Source of the DNA: Burkholderiales bacterium RIFCSPHIGHO2_01_FULL_63_240
GTDB taxonomy: Bacteria > Pseudomonadota > Gammaproteobacteria > Burkholderiales > Burkholderiaceae_C
Assembly: GCA_001770725.1 (NCBI GenBank)
Contig: MERU01000012.1
Span: 1 to 64,000 of the forward strand
Length of the DNA stretch: 64,000 nt
Direction: 5' to 3'
The position numbers and the translations under genes were made by a program. Shown here one piece after another: positions 26,618 through 37,700 of this stretch. The notes below the pieces were generated by a model. It was not told the origin of the DNA, did not search any database, and saw only the letters and a program-made list of their open reading frames with translations. Positions within the stretch are counted from its first letter, which is position 1. Each line of letters starts with the position of its first letter.

Positions 26618-26634
26618 AGAATGGTTCGCATTCT
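26618..26634 (-). promoter_or_regulatory. Fur-box-like palindrome upstream of the iron operon
   Basis: AGAATGGTTCGCATTCT: six-base arms AGAATG / CATTCT around GTTCG, in a locally AT-rich spot 26 bases before the DUF3649 start. The arms resemble the repeated NATWAT units of Fur boxes. Position and operon content agree with iron repression. Confidence 0.6.
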
Positions 26635-26698
26635 AATTCAATGACGCCGCCGCTGGAAGCACCCGAACGCACGCCCCGTTCAGCGGACAGCCGGCGGC

Positions 26699-29083
26699 TC
26701 AGGCATCGCTGGCGCGGGGCATCCCTGGACCGTCCGCCGCGAAGAACTTGAACGTCCCCCGCCCCGCCGCCTTGGCCGCGTACAAGGCGGCATCGGCATG
26801 CCGAAGCAGCGTCTCACCGTCGGTGCCGTCCTGCGGGAACAGCGCGATGCCCACGCTGCAGCCAATGTGGGCCTCGCGTTCACCGGACAACGCAAACGGG
26901 CGCTGGATGCGCTCGATGATGGCGCGGGCCACCACCTCGGCGCCTTCCGGGCTGGCCAGGTCTTCGAGCACCACGACGAATTCGTCGCCACCGATGCGCG
27001 CCACCGTGTCGTTGTCGCGCAGGTGCAGCCGCAGGCGCTTGGCCACGCCCTTGAGCAACTCGTCGCCGGCCTCGTGGCCCATCTGGTCGTTGACGGGCTT
27101 GAAGCGGTCGAGGTCCAGGAAGAGCACCGCACACAGGCTGCCGCTTCGCTGCGCGCGCTCGAGCGTGTGGCTCAGGCGCGTGTGCAGCAGCACCCGGTTC
27201 GGCAGGTCGGTCAGGGCATCGTGGTGAGCCAGCCGGTCGAGCTGGGTCTGGGCATGCGGGATGCGTGTGATGTCGGTGTAGACGCTCACGAAGTTGACGA
27301 TCTGCTGAGCGTCGTCGCGCACCGCGCTGACGGCCAGCCAGCCAGGGTGGATTTCGCCGCCCTTGCGCCGGTTCCAGATCTCGCCTTGCCAGAAGCCTGT
27401 TTCGATCAGCTCGCTCCAGAAGGCTCGGAAGAACTCGCGGTCGTGGCGACCCGAGGCCAGCAGGCGCAGGTTCAGGCCGATGACATCCGACTCCTTGTAC
27501 TCGGTGATGCGCTCGAACGCCGGGTTGACCGCCAGCACGCGCGCCTGTGCATCGGTGATGGCCACGCCCTCCTGCGTCGAACGAAAGACCGTGGCCGCCA
27601 GCCGCAGGCGCTCCTCCTGCTGGTGGTGTTCGGTGATGTCACGCGTCACCTTGGTGAAGCCCTTGACCTGGCCGGCGGCGTCGCGCATGGCCGTGATCAG
27701 CACGCTGGCGCGGAAGGTGGTGCCGTCCTTGCGCACACGCATGCCCTCGCCACGGAACTGGCCCGAGACCAGGGCGGTGGCCAGCGCGTGCTCGGGCACA
27801 CCTTGGGCGATGTCTTCTGGCGTGTAGAAGCGGCTGAAGTGCTGGCCGATGATCTCGTCGGCTTCCCAGCCCTTGATGCGCCTCGCCCCCGCGTTCCAGC
27901 TGCGGATCACGCCTTGCGGGTCGAGCATCAGCACGGCGTAGTCGCGCACGCTCTCGACCATGAGGCGAAAGCGCTCTTCGCTTTCTGCCACGTCATCCGA
28001 GAGCTTGAGCGCCATCGCCTGGGCACGCAGGCGGGTGTTGGCCAGGCTCCAGACCAGGGCGCAGAACAGCGCACCTCCCAGGGCCACCACCAGCAGGCTG
28101 GCGATGTAGGTGCCTTGTCCCTGCAAGGGCCAGCTGCCGGGCATGGGTCGGTAGCTCAATTGCCACTGCCGGCCATGCAGGGGCAGGGTCAGGTTGACGT
28201 CGGCTCCCGCGTCTTCGTGGTCGTGTGCATCGATTTGTTCGCTGCGGCTGTCAAAGAGCAAGGTGGACGGCTGTTTGCCTGCGGGGTCGACATCGAGCAC
28301 CTGCACGTGCACCCGCTGCAGGTCTTGCTGGAAGACGGCGTTGAGCAGGTCGGCCATGCGGAACGTGGCATACACCCAGCCTTCCAGCAGGCGATGGCGC
28401 TGAACCGGGTTGGCTGGGTGCAGGCCGCCCCGGTAGACAGGCATGTAGGCCAGCAGGCCGGCCTGCACATCGATCGCGGTCTCCTGGATCAGGTGCACCG
28501 GGCCGCTGTAGGCGATTTCGCCGCTGTCGCGGGCACGCTGCATGGCTTCGCGACGCACGGACTCGGAGAACATGTCGAAGCCGAAGGCCAGCAGGTTGCG
28601 TCCATGAAAAGGCTCGATGTAGAAGATCGGTGCCATTTCCGGGCGGGCCCCGGGTGGGCTGACCTCGTACGCCGGAAAGCCTTCGGACCGCACGGAGGCC
28701 ACGTGCTGATCCAGCGCCTTGTCGGGCACCAGCACGGCAAAGCCCAGGCCCTGCATGCCGAAGTGATCCTCGTCGAGCCGCAAGGCCCCGACATAGGTGC
28801 GCCAGTCGGCCCGGCTGATGTGGTCGGATGCGGCATGAAGGCCGGCCGCACCCTTGAGGATTTCGTCGTAGGTGCGGATGCGTTCGGTGAGGCGCTCGTG
28901 CAGGCGGTGGGCCTGGCGGGCGAACGCTGCATCCCGGTCAGCGATCTGACGCTGGCGCAGCAGGGTCGCCGTCATGAGCAGGGCCAAAAGGCTCAGGAGC
29001 ATGGCCACGAACATGGGCCAGGTGCGGTAGCGAAGGCCAGGCAGGGACTTGGCGTGCGGAACGGACGGAGACTGAACGCTCAT
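26699..29083 (-). CDS. CHASE-PAS-PAS-GGDEF diguanylate cyclase (membrane)
   Basis: 794 residues from the ATG at 29083; the open extension upstream has no support. One membrane helix near 25-45, a periplasmic CHASE domain (about 80-270; DHFGMQGLGFAVLVPDKAL), a second helix near 325-345, two PAS domains (about 375-490 and 500-615), then GGDEF. The active site GGDEF is intact (RIGGDEFVVVLED) with an RDND I-site five residues before it. It should synthesise c-di-GMP in response to a periplasmic ligand and a PAS signal. It is the last gene of the minus-strand run that begins with the giant-protein export genes, after a 124-base gap. Confidence 0.92.
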   Translation of the reverse strand: MSVQSPSVPHAKSLPGLRYRTWPMFVAMLLSLLALLMTATLLRQRQIADRDAAFARQAHRLHERLTERIRTYDEILKGAAGLHAASDHISRADWRTYVGALRLDEDHFGMQGLGFAVLVPDKALDQHVASVRSEGFPAYEVSPPGARPEMAPIFYIEPFHGRNLLAFGFDMFSESVRREAMQRARDSGEIAYSGPVHLIQETAIDVQAGLLAYMPVYRGGLHPANPVQRHRLLEGWVYATFRMADLLNAVFQQDLQRVHVQVLDVDPAGKQPSTLLFDSRSEQIDAHDHEDAGADVNLTLPLHGRQWQLSYRPMPGSWPLQGQGTYIASLLVVALGGALFCALVWSLANTRLRAQAMALKLSDDVAESEERFRLMVESVRDYAVLMLDPQGVIRSWNAGARRIKGWEADEIIGQHFSRFYTPEDIAQGVPEHALATALVSGQFRGEGMRVRKDGTTFRASVLITAMRDAAGQVKGFTKVTRDITEHHQQEERLRLAATVFRSTQEGVAITDAQARVLAVNPAFERITEYKESDVIGLNLRLLASGRHDREFFRAFWSELIETGFWQGEIWNRRKGGEIHPGWLAVSAVRDDAQQIVNFVSVYTDITRIPHAQTQLDRLAHHDALTDLPNRVLLHTRLSHTLERAQRSGSLCAVLFLDLDRFKPVNDQMGHEAGDELLKGVAKRLRLHLRDNDTVARIGGDEFVVVLEDLASPEGAEVVARAIIERIQRPFALSGEREAHIGCSVGIALFPQDGTDGETLLRHADAALYAAKAAGRGTFKFFAADGPGMPRASDA

Positions 29084-29207
29084 GGGCAGCCCAGGGCAGG
29101 CTTGCGGTTCAAAAACCACCTCGCGGGGCCCGCAAGATGCCCGCCATTCCATTGTGCGTCACTTGAACGCGCTGGGCGCACCAGCTTCGGTCCAGCAACA
29201 CCGGGGA

Positions 29208-30788
29208 TCACGCCATGGATGATTTCACGACATCCGGCGCGGCCTGCACCCCCGGCGCGTACCGGACCCGGTTGCGCCCGGCTTCCTTGGCCGCATAGAG
29301 CCCGGCGTCGGCCTGCTCGATCAGTTTGTCGAGCGACTGGACCTGGCTTTCGGGCAGCGTGCACACGCCAAAGCTCGAGGTGATGCGCAGGCCTGCCACG
29401 CTGGTCACGCCGGGGCCGGCTTCGGCTTCCATGCGGGCACGCATGCGCTGGGCCACGCGCAGGGCCTCGGGCAGCGGGGTGTTCGGCAGCACGATGCAGA
29501 ACTCTTCGCCGCCATAGCGGCACAGCAAATCGTCGGCGCGCAGCGAGGTCTTGAGCAAACCCGCCACCTGCTGGATGACCTGGTCGCCCACGGCGTGGCC
29601 ATGGGTGTCGTTGAAGTTCTTGAACTTGTCGATGTCGCTCATGATGCAGGCCAGCGGCGTGCCCTGCTCGCGGGCGCGCCTGAACAGGGGCTCGGCGCGC
29701 GCGTAGAAGGCCCGGCGGTTGAGGCAGCCGGTCATCGGGTCGTGGTTGGCGAGCTGCTCGAGCTCGACGTTCTGGGTCTGGATGCGGTCGTGCGAGCGCT
29801 CCAGCTCGCCCATGGCTTCGCGCAGGCGCACGTTGGCGCGGTCGAGTTCGGTGACGTCATCGAGCGTGACCACACAGCCGCGTGCGGCGCCCTTGGCATC
29901 GCAGATGGCGGCGCAGTTCATCAACGCGTGCCGCGGCTCCCCGCCTTCACCCGTGATGCGCACCTGAACACCCAGCACGGGCTCGCGGGTCTGCATGGCC
30001 ACCAGCCAGGGAGGCTTCTTGGCGGCATCGCCGAGCGCTTCGCGCAACCAGGCAAGGTCGGCCACCGGCTTGCCCAGCAGCGGTCCTTCGCTGGGGTACA
30101 GGCGCGAGAAGGCCTCGTTGGTCAGCATGATGCGCTGCTGGTGATCGAGCACGAGCAGGCCTTCGGCCAGGGCATCGAAAGCCGCGCGCACCCGCTCGGG
30201 GATGGCCTGCGACGGGTCGAGGTGCTGCAGCATGCGCCGCAAGTAGAAGTAGTAGACGAGCAGCCCCCCCGTGCTCAGGCTGAGCATGAGCGCCAGCATG
30301 GTGCCGCCCACCCAGCCGCGCCAGCCGGTGATGCTCGGGTCGGCCTTGTAGCGCAGCTCCAGCGCACCCCACAGGCCGCCAGGCTCCTGCAAGGGCACGA
30401 CGATGGCGTCAAGGGTGGAGCGTTGATCGGCGCGGGGCACCCAGTTGCTCTTGTGCTCGGCGCTGGCCGCCACCAGCACGCCATCGCGGCGGCGCACCCC
30501 GAGGGAGGCAAGCTCGTCGGACTGCTGGGCGATGCCGTCGAGCACCGACGAGAGCTGAGCCTCACCGCGCGGTTGCGCCAGCATCACGCGGACCTGGGTG
30601 GCCAGGCTCAGCGCGGCGCGTTCACGCACGGCTCGCAGGCGCTCGTGTTCGCTGGGAAACAGGCCCAGCAGGAGGTCCAGCACCAGCAGCAGGCTGATGG
30701 TCAGCGACAGCACGCCCCAGGCCAGGCGCATCGTGGCCGATGGTCGCCAGCGGCGCCATCCGGATGCGGCTTGGGGGGCTTGGGCCAT
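29208..30788 (-). CDS. Membrane PAS-GGDEF diguanylate cyclase
   Basis: 526 residues. Two membrane helices (about 22-44 and 165-185) enclose a small periplasmic sensor region. A PAS domain (about 205-320; FDALAEGLLVLDHQQRIMLTNEAFSRLYP), a short coiled coil and a GGDEF domain follow. The active site is GGEEF (YGGEEFCIVLPN), a functional variant, and the RADD I-site is present. It starts 15 bases after the membrane-fusion protein gene, so co-transcription with the giant-protein cluster is likely. This hints that c-di-GMP controls the exported protein, as with other large adhesins. Confidence 0.92.
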   Translation of the reverse strand: MAQAPQAASGWRRWRPSATMRLAWGVLSLTISLLLVLDLLLGLFPSEHERLRAVRERAALSLATQVRVMLAQPRGEAQLSSVLDGIAQQSDELASLGVRRRDGVLVAASAEHKSNWVPRADQRSTLDAIVVPLQEPGGLWGALELRYKADPSITGWRGWVGGTMLALMLSLSTGGLLVYYFYLRRMLQHLDPSQAIPERVRAAFDALAEGLLVLDHQQRIMLTNEAFSRLYPSEGPLLGKPVADLAWLREALGDAAKKPPWLVAMQTREPVLGVQVRITGEGGEPRHALMNCAAICDAKGAARGCVVTLDDVTELDRANVRLREAMGELERSHDRIQTQNVELEQLANHDPMTGCLNRRAFYARAEPLFRRAREQGTPLACIMSDIDKFKNFNDTHGHAVGDQVIQQVAGLLKTSLRADDLLCRYGGEEFCIVLPNTPLPEALRVAQRMRARMEAEAGPGVTSVAGLRITSSFGVCTLPESQVQSLDKLIEQADAGLYAAKEAGRNRVRYAPGVQAAPDVVKSSMA

Positions 30789-30803
30789 GCGGCGTCTCGC
30801 ACC

Positions 30804-31628
30804 TCAGCGCGGGGTGGGCGCAGCGATGTCCACGCTGCAGCGCAGGCCCGAGGGGATGCGGTGGTCCGGGTTGGGCAGGGTCAGCCTCACCCGAAAACTG
30901 TTGGAGGCGGCATCGACCACGCGGTCGACCACGGTGACGGTGGCCTGCAGGGTGCCGAACTGCGGCAACTGCGGCTTGACCTGGCCCACCTGGCCGCTCT
31001 GGATGCTGCCGAATCGGTCGGCCGGGGCGATGGCTTCGACGCGCAGCGGGTGGATGCGGGCGATGCGCACCACCGGCTCGCGCTCGATGCGCTCGCCCTG
31101 GGTGCGGTAGCGCTCGACCACGATGCCTTCGAAAGGCGCGCGGATGATGCGCTGGCCCAGTTGCGCGGCCGAGAGCTGGAACTCGCGTTGCGCCACATCG
31201 CGGGCGTCGCGGGTCTGGCGGGCCCGTTCGTCGGCCATGCGGGATTCGGCCTGGGCCTGCTCCAGCGCCTGTGGCGAGATGAACTCGGACTTGAGCAGGT
31301 CACGGGCGCGGGCGAGCTTGGCTTTGGCCAGGTCGGCCGCGGCTTCGGCGGCCTTGAGCTCGGCGTCGGCGCGCGCACGCGATTCGGCGACGGCGACGGA
31401 GGCACGCTCGACCCCCGCGCTCAGGCGCGCGATGACCTGTCCGGCGGTGACGAAGTCACCGCGTTCGACCTGGATGGATTCGATCACCCCGACCGATGCG
31501 CTGCCCACGTCGGCGACGCGATCGGGCTCGATCAGGCAGCCCAGCGGGTTGGCTTGGGTGGGCAGGCTCAAGCAGGCCAGGCAGACCTTCAAGGCCCACA
31601 CAGGCAAGCGGCACTTTCTGGTGTTCAT
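30804..31628 (-). CDS. HlyD/RND-type membrane-fusion (periplasmic adaptor) protein
   Basis: 274 residues from the ATG at 31628. An upstream open extension overlaps the giant gene in another frame and is discarded. Signal peptide (about 1-26, WALKVCLACLSLPTQA), then a biotinyl-lipoyl half (VGSASVGVIESIQVERGDFVTAGQVIARLSAG), an alpha-helical hairpin rich in Ala/Glu/Arg (about 75-160), the second lipoyl half (IRAPFEGIVVERYRTQGERI) and a beta-barrel domain. It should sit in the periplasm and link an inner-membrane component to an outer-membrane channel. No partner pump lies beside it. It is directly downstream of the giant LEPR-XLL gene, so it is probably part of that export route. Confidence 0.88.
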   Translation of the reverse strand: MNTRKCRLPVWALKVCLACLSLPTQANPLGCLIEPDRVADVGSASVGVIESIQVERGDFVTAGQVIARLSAGVERASVAVAESRARADAELKAAEAAADLAKAKLARARDLLKSEFISPQALEQAQAESRMADERARQTRDARDVAQREFQLSAAQLGQRIIRAPFEGIVVERYRTQGERIEREPVVRIARIHPLRVEAIAPADRFGSIQSGQVGQVKPQLPQFGTLQATVTVVDRVVDAASNSFRVRLTLPNPDHRIPSGLRCSVDIAAPTPR

Positions 31629-31726
31629 GGCGGTTCCCAGGCGCAGGCGATCCTGCACCACGCTCCCATGTTCCTCCCGCATGGTGACAGGCCATGCCTC
31701 GAAAAGCCCCGAGGAGATGGTGGAAT

Positions 31727-34700
31727 TCACCGCGCCGCACCCTCGCCTGCACCGAGGGCGATGTCGCTGCCCAGGGGCGTTGCGGCCTGGCGGTCGAAAA
31801 CGTGGTCGATGTCGCCTTCGGCATCGGGCGCCGCCGCGTCGGGCAGCTCGTCGTCGCGGGGCTTGCCCCCACCGAGCACCGGCAAGGGGTCGATGCCGCG
31901 CCAGACCGGGGCTGAAATCGCCATGCTGGCCAGCAGGCCGCTGGTGCGGGCCGCCCACCAGACCGCGCCCGCCGACAGGGCCGCGCCGCCCGCCTGGGCG
32001 ATCTTCACATCGACGCTGACCTCGTCGTCGCCGGCATCGGGGGGCCAGCCCATGAAGCCACCGAGGTCGATGGCGGGCACGGCGAGGTCGACACTGCCGG
32101 GCGCGACGTCCGCAGCAGCCTGCGTGGCCTGCAGCAGCCGCGAGAAAGCCACCAGGGGGGAGTCCACCGGCACCAGGATCGGCACCACCCCGGCTTCGAT
32201 GCGCAGGCTCACGCCAGAGGCCACGTTGTCGGCTGGCGAGGCCGTCGTGGTGTTGAGCGAGCCGGCCTCGCCTGCCGCAGGGGCGGCGCGCCCCAGCCAG
32301 GCACTGGGATCGGCCGGGCCCAACAGGCCCAGGCCATCGACGATGGGCGTCGACGCCTCGGCCCGGTTCGGTGCGGAATCGACCGGTGCCGGTGCCGCAG
32401 GAGCCTGATCGGGCTCAGGCGCGGGGGGTGGCGCGCTCGGCTGGGCGGGCACCGGGGCCGGCGCGGGATCGGGGTTGCGCACCACGGCGTCGGGCAACGA
32501 CGCCGGCGCCTCCACCCGAACCTCGATGACCCGACTCAGGCCTTGCAGGCTGCCGTCGCTGAGCGTCACCGTGAAGCGGTCCACGCCTGCGAAGCCCGCA
32601 TCCGGCTGGTACAGGAAGCTGCCGTCCGCCGACAGGTTCAGGCTGCCGCGCGAGGGGCCGGACAACAGCACCAGCTGCACCGGGTTGCCATCGGGGTCCT
32701 GGGCGTTGTTCATCAGGCCACCACCGGTGCCCACCACCAGTTGCGTGCCGGACGGCGTGGTGTAGATCGGGGCCGCACCCGACCACTGCGGGTTCTCGTT
32801 GACGTTGTCGACCACGATGCTCAAGGCCTGGGTGTCGGTCTGCGTGCCGTCGTCGACCTCGACCGTGACCTCGTAAGTGCCATCGGCATCGGCGTCCACC
32901 GGGGTCTCGTGGTCAGGCGCGGTGACGAAGCTCATGGCGCCGGTGGCGGCGTCGATCTGGAAGCGCGCGGCGTCGGCGCCACCACTGATGCGCCAGACCA
33001 GGGTGCTGGTGGCATCGGCGTCGTTGGCCGCCATCGTGGCAAAGGCCTGGGTGTTCTCGGCATGGTGCACCGTGACAGAGGCCGCACCAGCGTGGCTGGT
33101 GACCACCGGCGCGTTGTCGTTGAGGTCGCGCACGGTGACGAGCAGGTCCTGCCAGCTCGTCTGCACGCCGTCGCTGACCTGGATGCGCACGGTGTAGACG
33201 TTGTCGCCCCCCACATCGAGCGGGGCCTCGTGGTCGGTGGCCTGCGCGAAGCTGAGCACGCCGGTGGTGGCATCGATGGTGAAGCGGCCGGCATCGGCGC
33301 CACCCACGATGGCCCAGCTCAAGGAGCCAGTGGTGTCGACATCGCTGGCGGTGGCGGTGGTCACGGTGGTGCCGCCTTCGTCAACCTGGATGAGGCCGGT
33401 GGCTCCACCGCCGTCGCTGGTGATGGTGGGGGCATTGTCGTTCGCGTCGGTGACGTTGACGGTCAGCGTTTGCTGCGAGGCCTGCACGCCATCGTCGGCC
33501 TCGACGATGACCTCGTAGGCGTTGTCGGCGCCCGCGTCTTGCGGGTTCTCGAAGTCCGGCGTGCTGGCAAAGCTCAAGGCGCCCGTGGCAGCGTTGATGG
33601 TGAAGCGTGCTGCGTCGGCGCCACCAGCGATGCGGTAGGTGATGCTGCCGGTGGTGTCGGCGTCGGTGGCCGTCACCGTGGTCACGGCTGTGTTGCCTTC
33701 AGCCACGTTGACGGAAGCCGAGGCGCCGCCGCCATCGCTGGTGATGTCAGGCGCCGTGTCGTTGGTGTCCGTCACGTCGACCGTCAGCGTTTGTTGCGTG
33801 GCCTGCACGCCATCGTCGGCCTCGACGACGACCTCGTAGGCGTTGTCGGCGCCTGCGTCGGTGGGTGCCTCGAAGTCGGGCGTGTTGGCAAAGCTCAGGG
33901 CGCCCGTCGCCGCGTTGATCGTGAAGCGTGCTGCGTCGGCACCACCGGCGATGCGGTAGGTGATGCTGCCGGTGGTGTCGGCGTCGGTGGCCACCACCGT
34001 GGTCACGGCGGTGTTGCCTTCGGTCACGTTGATGGAAGCGGACGCGCCGCCACCATCGCTGGTGATGTCGGGCGCCGTGTCGTTGAGGTCCGTCACGTTG
34101 ACGGTCAGCGCCTGCTGCGTGGCCTGCACGCCATCGTCGGCCTCGACGACGACCTCGTAGGCGTTGTCGGCGCCTGCGTCGGTGGGTGCCTCGAAGTCGG
34201 GCGTGCTGGCAAAGCTCAGGGCGCCCGTCGCCGCGTTGATCGTGAAGCGTGCTGCGTCGGCACCACCGGCGATGCGGTAGGTGATGCTGCCGGTGGTGTC
34301 GGCGTCGGTGGCCGTCACCGTGGTCACGGCTGTGTTGCCTTCAGCCACGTTGACGGAAGCCGAGGCGCCGCCGCCATCGCTGGTGATGTCAGGCGCCGTG
34401 TCGTTGGTGTCCGTCACGTCGACCGTCAGCGTTTGTTGCGTGGCCTGCACGCCATCGTCGGCCTCGACGACGACCTCGTAGGCGTTGTCGGCGCCTGCGT
34501 CGGTGGGTGCCTCGAAGTCGGGCGTGTTGGCAAAGCTCAGGGCGCCCGTCGCCGCGTTGATCGTGAAGCGTGCTGCGTCGGCACCACCGGCGATGCGGTA
34601 GGTGATGCTGCCGGTGGTGTCGGCGTCGGTGGCCACCACCGTGGTCACCGCGGTGCTGCCCTCGGCCGCGTTGATGGAAGCCGAGGCACCGCCGCCGTTG

Positions 34701-37700
34701 CTGGTGATGTCGGGCGCCGTGTCGTTGAGGTCACCCACCGTGACGCTGATGGTCTGGGCGTCCACGCTGATGCCGTCGGACACTTCCACGACCACGTCGT
34801 AGACGTTGTTGCCTCCGGCATCGGTCGGCGCGTCGAAGTCGGGGGCGCTCACGAAGCTCAGCACCCCGGTGCCGCTGTCGATCTGGAAGTGCGCCGCATC
34901 GGCTCCACCTGCGATGCGGTAGCTCACCGGATCGCCATCCACATCGGTGGCGGTCACGGTGGTCACCGCGCTGGTGTTTTCGTTGATGTTCAGGTTGGCG
35001 CTGGCACCGCCGCCATCGCTGGTGATGACCGGCGCATTGCCCACTTCGAACACGTCGCCCACCGTCACGGCAATGGCCTGTGTGTCCACGTTCGTGCCAT
35101 CGCTGACTTCGACGACCACGTCGTAGACGTTGTCGCCCCCCACATCCGTGGGCGCCTCGAAGTCCGGTGCGCTCACGAAGCTCAAGGCACCCGTGCCGGC
35201 ATCGATCTGAAAGCGCGCCGCATCGGCGCCGCCAGCGATGCGCCAGCTCAGCGTGCCCACGCTGTCGCCATCCGTGGCGGTGGCGGTGGTCACGGCAGTG
35301 GTGTTTTCGTTGATGTTCAGGTTGGCGCTGGTGCCACCGCCATCGCTGGTGATGGTCGGGGCATTGTCGTTCGCATCGGTGACGTTGACCGTCAGCGTCT
35401 GCTGCGTGGCCTGCGCGCCGTCGTCGGCCTCGACGATGACCTCGTAGGCGTTGTCGGTGCCTGCGTCGGTGGGTGCTTCGAAGTCGGGCGTGCTGCCAAA
35501 ACTCAGGGCACCCGTGGCGGCGTTGATCGTGAAGCGGCCAGCATCGGCACCACCAGCGATTCGGTAGGTCAGGCTGCCCACCGTGTCGGCGTCGGTGGCC
35601 ACCACCGTGGTCACAGCGGTGCTGCCCTCGGCCACGTTGATGGAAGCCGAGGCACCGCCACCGTCGCTGGTGATGTCGGGTGCGCTGTCGTTCGCGTCAG
35701 TGACATTGACCGTCAGCGTTTGCTGCGTGGCCTGTACGCCGTCGTCGGCCTCGACGATGACCTCGTAGGCATTGTCGGCGCCCGCGTCGGTGGGTGCTTC
35801 GAAGTCAGGCGTGCTCGCAAAGCTCAGGGCGCCCGTCGCCGCGTTGATCGTGAAGCGTGCTGCGTCGGCGCCACCAGCGATTCGGTAGGTCAGGCTGCCC
35901 ACCGTGTCGGCATCGGTGGCCACCACCGTGGTCACCGATGTGTTGCCCTCAGCCACGTTGATCGAAGCCGAGGCACCGCCACCGTCGCTGGTGATGTCGG
36001 GCGCCGTGTCGTTGGTGTCCGTCACATCGACCGTCAGCGTTTGCTGCGTGGCCTGCACGCCATCGTCGGCTTCAACGATGACTTCGAAGGCGTTGTCGGC
36101 GCCTGCGTCGGTGGGTGCTTCGAAGTCGGGCGTGCTGGCGAAGCTCAGGGCGCCCGTGGCCGCGTTGATGGTGAAGCGGCCCGCGTCCGCACCACCGGCG
36201 ATGCGGTAGGTCAGGCTGCCCACCGTGTCGGCATCGGTGGCCACCACCGTGGTCACCGCGGTGCTGCCCTCGGCCACGTTGATGGAAGCCGATGCACCGC
36301 CACCGTTGCTGGTGATGTCCGGGGCATTGTCGTTCGCATCGGTGACGTTGACCGTCAGCGTCTGCTGCGTGGCCTGCGCGCCATCGTCGGCCTCGACGAT
36401 GACCTCGTAGGCGTTGTCGGCGCCTGCGTCGGCGGGCGCTTCGAAGTCGGGCGTGCTGCCAAAACTCAGGGCGCCCGTGGCGGCATTGATGGTGAATCGC
36501 CCTGCGTCCGCCCCCCCGGCAATGCGGTAGGTCAAGCTGCCCACCGTGTCGGCGTCGGTGGCCGTCACCGTGGTCACCGCGGTGTTGCCTTCGGCCACGT
36601 TGACCGTGCCAGTGGCGCCGCCACCATTGCTGGTGATGTCCGGGGCGTTGTCGTTCACATCGGTGATGGTCACTGCGATGGCCTGGGTGTCGGTGTGCAC
36701 GCCGTCTCGCGCCTCCACGACCACGTCATAGACGTTGTTGGCTCCGGCATCGGTCGGGGACTCGAAGTCAGGCGAGCTCACGAAGGTCAGCGCGCCGGTG
36801 GCGCTGTTGATCTGGAACCGCGAAGCGTCGGCGCCCCCGACGATGTGGTAGCTCAGCGAGTCGCCATCGGCGTCGGTGGCGGTCACGGTGGTGACGGTGC
36901 TGCCGCCTTCGACCTGGTTGACCGAAGCGCTGGCGCCACCGCCGTTGCTGGTGATCACCGGCGCGTTGTCATTGAGGTTGAGCACGGTGACGCTGATCGC
37001 CTGGGTGTCGTTCACCGTGCCGTCGCTCACGCGCACGCTGACCTCGTAGACGTTGTCACCATTGGCATCCAGCGGCACCTCGTGATCGGGGGAGCTCGCA
37101 AAGCTCAGTGCACCGGTGCTGGCGTTGATGGTGAAGCTCCCCGCATCGGCGCCGCCCACGATGCTGTAGCTCAGCGTGTCGCCATCGGGGTCCGTCGCCG
37201 TCACGGTGGTCACCGCACTCGATCCTTCGTTGACCGACACCGAGGCGCTGGCGCCACCGCCGTTGCTCGTGATGACGGGCGCATCGTTGACGGCGTTGAC
37301 GGTGATGGTCACGGTGTCCATGTCGGTGGCCACACCGCCGCTGCCGGCGTTGCCGAGGTCGCTGGTGGTCATCGTCAGCGTGTCGCCACCGCTGTATTGC
37401 GCGGTCGGCGTGTAGACCACGCTGGCCAGCCAGGACTGCAACTGGGCGACGGTGCCGGTGAGCGTGAGGCTGGACGCGGTGGTGGCCGACCAGCCCGGCA
37501 CGTTGAGCACGCCATGGTCCACCGACAGCTGCACCTCGATGTTGCCGCTGGCGGCATCGGCGTCGCTCACGTTGAGCCGGTTGCCGTTGGCGCTCGAGAA
37601 GGTCAGGCTGCCGTCTTCGTCGACCGCCTGCGCCCCCGGCACGGTGTTGACGGGCGCGTCGTTGACCGCCTGAACCTGCACCGTCACCTCGTTGTAGGCG

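Noticed and set aside
32792..37273. CRISPR-like regular repeats
   Set aside because: Units are about 321 bases, have no unique spacers and stay in frame inside one protein.
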